Positions 19,340 through 24,986 of a stretch of DNA of 24,986 nt are shown one piece after another (the first letter of the stretch is position 1; every line of letters starts with the position of its first letter). Under the pieces are notes generated by a model. The model worked only from the letters and a program-made list of their open reading frames with translations, was not told the origin of the DNA and ran no database searches. The translations under genes were made by a program, and so were the position numbers. The DNA is taken from NCBI GenBank assembly GCA_002633005.1, contig NMRA01000721.1, forward strand, positions 19,698-44,683, written 5' to 3'. The stretch is from Phoronis australis (lineage: Eukaryota; Phoronida; Phoronidae).

Positions 19340-19850
19340 TCAAGTTTTCCGCACACATGAAAAAATCCAGTTTTCTGAAAAACTTGAGAAGTCAGGAAAA
19401 CTTAAGTTTCTATAATTGGAAAAACTAAAGTTTTCGAAAAACTTAAGAAGTCAGGAAAACTTAAGTTTTTAAAATTACAAAAACTTAAGTTTTCTGATAA
19501 ACTTAAGTTATCAGCAAAACTTAAGTTTTGTTAGTTCAAAAAACTTCATGAAAACTTAAGTTATTACTTGAAACTTAAGTTTATTTGGGAAAACTTAAGT
19601 TTTACACCTGAAAAAACTTAAGTTTTCTGAAAAACTTAAGTTTTCTGAAAAACTTAACATTGTGCTGAAAAACTTAAGTTTTTGGCGAAAAACTTAAGTT
19701 TTAAAAACTTAAGTTTTTTTAAAAACTTAAGTTTTTCGGAAGAACTTAAGTTTTTCCTCTAAAACTTAAGTTATTTTCCAAAAACTTAAGTTTTTTCGCC
19801 AAAAACTTAAGTTTTCAGCGAAAAACTTAAGTTCATTTTTGTAAGGGGAT
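19340..19850 (-). repeat. Array 2 of palindromic AAAACTTAAGTTTT units (20 intact cores), inverted relative to array 1
   Basis: Intact CTTAAG cores lie at 19401, 19442, 19460, 19484, 19502, 19520, 19555, 19574, 19594, 19617, 19635, 19673, 19693, 19708, 19726, 19745, 19765, 19785, 19806 and 19826. Decayed cores between and before them (CTTGAG 19383, CTAAAG 19425, CTTCAT 19543, CTTAAC 19653) fill most gaps. The outer, right-hand edge is the reverse complement of the left edge of array 1 (CCCTTACAAAAATGAACTTA). Decay increases toward the inner, left-hand end. TCAGGAAAACTTAAG recurs at about 19393 and 19451, showing higher-order duplication. Confidence 0.95.
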
Positions 19851-22800
19851 ACACGTATGGAGGCAACGGCTGGAGTCCAAGGGACAGATGGATATTACTT
19901 ATTTACTCAACAAACATGTCCCAGATCTTGCTTTCTTATCTGTCAACTATTGATCAATATTAACCTCACTTATACATAATACACCATCTTCACTTTGTGT
20001 ATTAATTGTATTGATAAGAAGTTTTTTTTCACTTTATAAATTTTCTGGTCGCCGATCAATAGGCATCTCCGCTAACGTGCACTGTTTACCTAAAACTCCC
20101 TCTCTCCGTCTGATTTTGCAACAGAGTGAAAACATTTTGCAAAAGAATTTCATCTGCTCAGTGCCCTTAGAAATACACATTGCTAATAGCTATTCGGATC
20201 CTCTTGAATCATATTTCTCCACTCAAAAGCGGGTCTCAATGCTGGTTAGTACACCGTCCGACTTCCGTCAAACTTCGTCAAAAGCGAAGTTCTTGCCCTT
20301 CCCAGAAACATTTTCAAGTTGAAACTCATTAAACATGTACAAAGAGATTACCTTTTGAAAAACCTCGTTAATCCATGTTTAAACGTCTTTGGAATAAAAC
20401 TTTGTATTCTGCATATTTCCCCTCAAGTGAGAAAAACTAATTTGTAATACTCCTACATTTTCTTTAAGAGAATGCAAAAGTCTAAAAAATATTTTGTTAG
20501 GTTAAATATGGACATTAAAATCAAATTGAAACAACTATTGACAACACAAAGGTAACAAGCCTAATAGCAAAGTGTTAGGTCTTTCTCAAAACGCTGAAAA
20601 TTTTGACTGTGGTGCATTTCCGAAATAAAAAATGGCCTAAAAATTATTGAAAATTCAGTTGAATTTGAAAATATTTTTGCTTGTGTAGAATTTGAATAAT
20701 TTGGACTCAAATTTTGGCTGAACTATCACGTGTTAAAGCCAACATTACCAAAGGAAGCGGAAGCGTTTATTTAACTCAAAAGAAGCGGTAAATTTTCTTC
20801 AAATTTTAAGACAGCAACCACTTAATAGAAAAATAGTGTTTCATGGTAAGGAACCTTTTTGTTAAAGTTAACACACCAACCACGACAAGCACACACAAAT
20901 ATAGTATACGTCCAGTTATATACGCTGGAATCTAAAGCAACATTATCACCCACACAAAATGAGGGATGACTAAGTACATTTACCATTTACATGTACTCTA
21001 CTACTCAACACTGATCGTTTTCAAACTAGGTGAATGAAGTTTGCTAAATGATACTTTTCAAAAACAACATTCTGAAAACGTACAATATTGTGTGAATTTT
21101 GAATTACCACCATGGTTGTAGCAAGAATACTTCTAGTAAACATTATGCTCCCAAATCATTCAAATCGCAGTCAGTACATATATTTTTCTGGGTACATCAT
21201 AGTCCGACTTCTCAGATATTTCATTGCCATGGTAGACCAACATGTTACACGGATGCCGCCGAACCTCATAACGCACACAAATTCCGAACAAAAACATCAT
21301 CTGGATTTTCCAAAATAAAAAACGCATCCTAAAGTGAGCCCGTGGGCATATTTTGGGATAACTTTACAAATTTATGCAATCGGGCGCATCTCTTTTAAAA
21401 TTTTTTGGATTGTATTAAAATACTTATGTATTATCGTCCGAAGTAAAAGACTTATGTAATGTATGTGGTTGTTAAATATTTTTTATTTTGGCCAGATGTT
21501 GTATTCTTGATCACACACGTGACTATCATTTAATGAGATATTCTGGAATTTTGTTAGTAACTAACGGTATTTGCACAGTATAAAGTACAGTTTAATAAAG
21601 TCTGGTCACTGAGCGAAAAGTAATGGGTGGATAATTTTTAGTACAATACACTTATCATAGATAAAAAGAACGTTCGATTTAAAGTTCAACACAGAATGCT
21701 TGACACAATTTACTAAAATGCTATTCCTTTAGAAAAGTACAGGAGATAACATTTTACGTTTTTGGAGAGTCGTTTTCCGAATATCCGCCAATATACATGT
21801 AGTATTAGAGAAGGCCTAAAACCCAACGTTTTCTATTGTAAATCTAAGACAAGTTTGCATCCCCGGTATTGGAATAAAAACGGTATAGCGTCATTGATAT
21901 TAAGATAGGCAGTTCATACAAAAACAATTCCACCTTGTTATCAAGTATTAACACTGCAAGGGTAGAGAGACAGCTTAATCAATGCTCATCGATCGAATAC
22001 TTCTTTCATCCATGTTTTATGTCTTACAACTTCAGGAATTTAAAGCAAGAGACATGTCATTATGTTCTTCTAATTAAAAGTATTGGTCTTATTTCACGTT
22101 GATCGACCAGCCTATAGAAAAATGCGATCTATACTGTAGGTAAACACGTGATCGATGGCGCTTGTTCTCCCACGTGGAAAATGAATTACTGCAAAAATTG
22201 AGTGAGAGGCAAAATCAATGTGCAACTGATGCCAATACTGATTATAGCATATTAGCATGTTTTGACACGTGTTGGCACAGTTTTATGATCCATGGGATGT
22301 TTATAATAAATATTGCTTTCATTGGATTGGCGAGGAAGCTTGTGTGAAGTGTATAAACAGTTGTAAGATTAATAGTAGGTTTGTAGTCAATATTTATTAT
22401 ATTAGATTGGCGAGGTATTTTTTATGACGTGTTCACACAATTGTAAAGGTTAATGGAAACGTTTAATAATTTACATTTAAATAAATTGAAGATAATACGA
22501 ACTGAAATGTGCCGAGGTTGCGCTCTCATGTTTTTGGAATGCGGACATCTGGTTTTTAACGAATTACAAAGTTTACTTTAAAACGTACCTGCAGTAGGCA
22601 ACAGCATTATGTTTCATGATTAAACTACCTATTATTGCATACTTTGGAGATTATTTTGCAAAGTCAATCACAAAAGCACTCTAGAGTAATCTTTTATTTA
22701 TACTAGTTCCACGACCAGCTCTAGTCCTCTGTTTTAGTCACGTAAGACAAAATGTAATTGAAATTTTCTGGCTATGGAAACACTGCCATAACATTGCAAT

Positions 22801-24908
22801 ACGTAAAAGTAAAGGAATCACCCTGTGGCATATCTCTTAGAGACCCCTAGAAATTAACTGTATTTTTTAGCCAAGCGGATATAAGGAGTGTGAAAAGGAC
22901 GGCAGGTGTTTCACTCCTCACTTGTGTTGTTAAATTTCTGAAAAAATTACTTGAAAATAAAATACTGTTGATCGATCACTACTTGGTTGGCAGTAAATTA
23001 CTTTCTGTAGTAGTTCATCAGTCAATTCATCCCTTCATGAAGAAAATAATAGCTATTGTTATACATGGAGCAGCGTAGTGACATTCTAACCTCTTACGAG
23101 CAGACCGGCACCCATATTTTATTGGTAATGCGTCTTATACCCATGGCTGGTCACGCATTCGCGTATCCCTTGCTAATACATCTAAACGATGGTGGGGTTA
23201 TACCAAAGAGTGTAGTATTCTATGTACAATTCTTGATGTTACCATCTGACGTCACGGAAACATCGTCAGACAGAACTCAGGAGGAAGAATTCCCAGCTTC
23301 TTCTGAATTCACGAAGAATTTGGTGGGTACCCTTTAGTGTACAGGACACGCTTTTTAGCCACCCCTGCTGCAAATTCTCAGCAACTTGATTTACGCTTTT
23401 AGAACTAACACGAAGTGAGATCACGAATTGTGTGCTGTTGAAGCGAGATGTGACGGAGTTTACAAAGGAGGTCAAGTTCGCTGTATGGGAAGGCAGGCAA
23501 ACGCGAAATAAGCTCGTCTTGAAATAGAGCCACACCATTATTTTAAATATTTGCCCACACAACGTATACCATTTTTGATTTCTCTATTGAGGAACAGTGT
23601 TGCAGATCAGAATAACCGACTTCTTTATTCTGTAGCCTAAAAGTTGCCGCCAGAAACTTTAAAATTCCAACACAATCCTTCGTTGTTAGGCTTGGTATAA
23701 TTTGCTTTCATACACATGTCTTGAAGTAAGCAAAACATATGATGGAAATTGCATATCTGAATCTGATCCCTTTGTGGAATTTGCACTTTCAGAGAAAAGA
23801 AGTCTTAAATGTTTTTCTCGGGTGCCATCGGTTAATAAATCAAGTCATGAGGCCACCTCTGTTCAAACGTCATAATAAAATGCATAGCAAACATGAATTA
23901 CGTCTTCTAACACGGAGATTGAGCACTTTCGCGTATTACGAGTACTCAGTTCAGTCAGTATAGAGCTTTAATGAATGTGCATAAAATGTGGGTTACTCTG
24001 GTCTGGATAGGTTTTGATTCAGAACACAGTCAGAAACAGAACTGTTTACAGCATTTACCCCCTTGGTGTAATACACTGTAATACAGTTTACACCACAGGT
24101 TTACAATAGACTCTATTCACGCGGCGGACATTAAAATCCAAAGCGAGGCTCACTGCGATAGACAAAGCGGAAATTTACATTTCATGAGTTAAATGGCCGG
24201 TCTTTGGAGTCCAATCTGAATATTAAATCTTAAAAAATGTGTCAATAATTAACCACAGAAACGTAGAAAAATACAGTTAAAGAACAAGTCAATGCACCAA
24301 ACAGTTGTCTGACGAAAGGACATAGGTTTTTTCCGGAAAACTAGGTTCGAAACATGAAAAGTAAACATGACCAAATTGCGGAGATCGTAGTGTTACGGAT
24401 TAGGTATGCTGAATGCAGGGTTCCGTTTCTTCTAATAAATTCTTGATAAAAATGCTTTCTACACGAACCAGGTCATCTGGTCGTATTGTTGACGAGTTGA
24501 AGATATATTCGACAGTGGTGGCTCATAGTATTTTGCTGTCATGCGCAATTAGTCTCATCTGGTTTAATTTGTTGATCAAGAGTAGGCTTGTTAGCTTCAA
24601 GCATAGCCTATATCCTGGTGAGGTAGGCACTACCGGGACTAACAGTTGATTTGTCATTGGTCTGAAATAATATTTGATGTTATTAAATATATATTTTGAT
24701 TACGATAAAAAACTAGGCTCGCAATTGAAAATAAAAATTATGTGACCATCAATTCTGCTTTCTTGGTTTTAATAATAACGTCTATTTCATGTTATATTTT
24801 TCAAATATCAATCTCGACCAAGTTGAATTTCAAAATTAAAACAACTAATTCTTTCCTCCAAAGCATAACCTCGTTTTAGAGCTCAATTTAAGTTAACTGG
24901 ACAGAACA
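19851..24908. other. Large unassigned non-coding stretch
   Basis: No gene is supported. The longest frames (20011-20322 and 23056-23337 on plus, 23266-23562 on minus) lack recognisable domains, and the last two overlap on opposite strands. A plus-strand acceptor TTACAACTTCAG ends at 22035 and is followed by 13 open codons and a stop, compatible with a terminal exon but unsupported. A perfect CRE TGACGTCA lies at 23247-23254. An inverted repeat GGTGTAA...TTACACC spans 24065-24094. The rest is AT-rich. Confidence 0.4.
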
Positions 24909-24986
24909 CAGTGGCGGATTTAGAGGGGAGCCAAGCCCCCACCCCCTAAAATTCTCCCAGATTCCATTTGACAGTTCAGGAGCGTG
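24909..24986 (+). mobile_element. Start of a hAT-like MITE, cut by the window end
   Basis: CAGTGGCGGATTTAGAGGGG is a near-canonical terminal inverted repeat. The following CCCCCTAAAATTCTCCCAGA and TTCCATTTG align with the first 80 bases of the element at 2416 (CTCAAATTCTACCAGATACC, then ATTTG). The other end lies outside the window. Confidence 0.75.

Noticed and set aside
14724-19850. CRISPR-like reading of the CTTAAG arrays
   Set aside because: Units are 14-base palindromes with spacers of only a few bases, spacers are not unique protospacer-length sequences, and the context is animal DNA.
20011-20322. 103-codon plus-strand frame
   Set aside because: It begins at a non-ATG codon, has no recognised features, and sits in unremarkable AT-rich sequence.
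23056-23562. Overlapping open frames of 93 codons (plus) and 98 codons (minus)
   Set aside because: No domain, no clear splice signals and mutual overlap on opposite strands. Their lengths are not remarkable for 25 kb.

Overview
The window reads as nuclear DNA of an invertebrate animal; the species cannot be named from it. It is AT-rich and gene-poor, with GT-AG spliced exons, a decayed non-LTR retrotransposon, non-autonomous DNA transposons, minisatellites and homopolymer runs with two single unresolved bases (12473 and 15020). There are no bacterial operons or ribosome binding sites. Almost all open frames here are chance frames.

Layout. 1-2415 is mostly unassigned and carries a 31-bp minisatellite (587-813). 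2416-2719 is a short hAT-like non-autonomous transposon. Further copies of its family lie at 17235-17392 and from 24909 to the window end. 3090-5182 is a 5'-truncated LINE remnant with reverse transcriptase and RNase H domains, five in-frame stops and two frameshifts. 5826-6036 is a 42-bp minisatellite. 6299-6817 is an unrecognised 172-codon frame. 7870-8065 (minus) encodes a THAP zinc-finger domain broken by one frameshift at a nine-base homopolymer. 9130-9195 (minus) is the most convincing coding first exon: a start codon in a YY1/TISU-like context, 22 codons, a consensus splice donor, and a perfect CRE about 90 bp upstream. 9292-14723 has little beyond candidate exons and a CpG-containing promoter-like patch.

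14724-19850 is the most unusual part. Two arrays of the palindrome AAAACTTAAGTTTT lie in inverted orientation about 5.1 kb apart. Their outer edges share a near-identical boundary of about 26 bp, as in a foldback-type transposon. Between them are a 503-bp MITE-like element (15430-15932) and a three-exon minus-strand gene model (16034-18810) with good splice sites. Two different reading frames stay open through that model. 19851-24908 holds no gene I can support.

The exon calls at 7870-8065, 9130-9195 and 16034-18810 are all on the minus strand but are not linked to each other by evidence. None of the gene models except the THAP domain could be assigned to a family.
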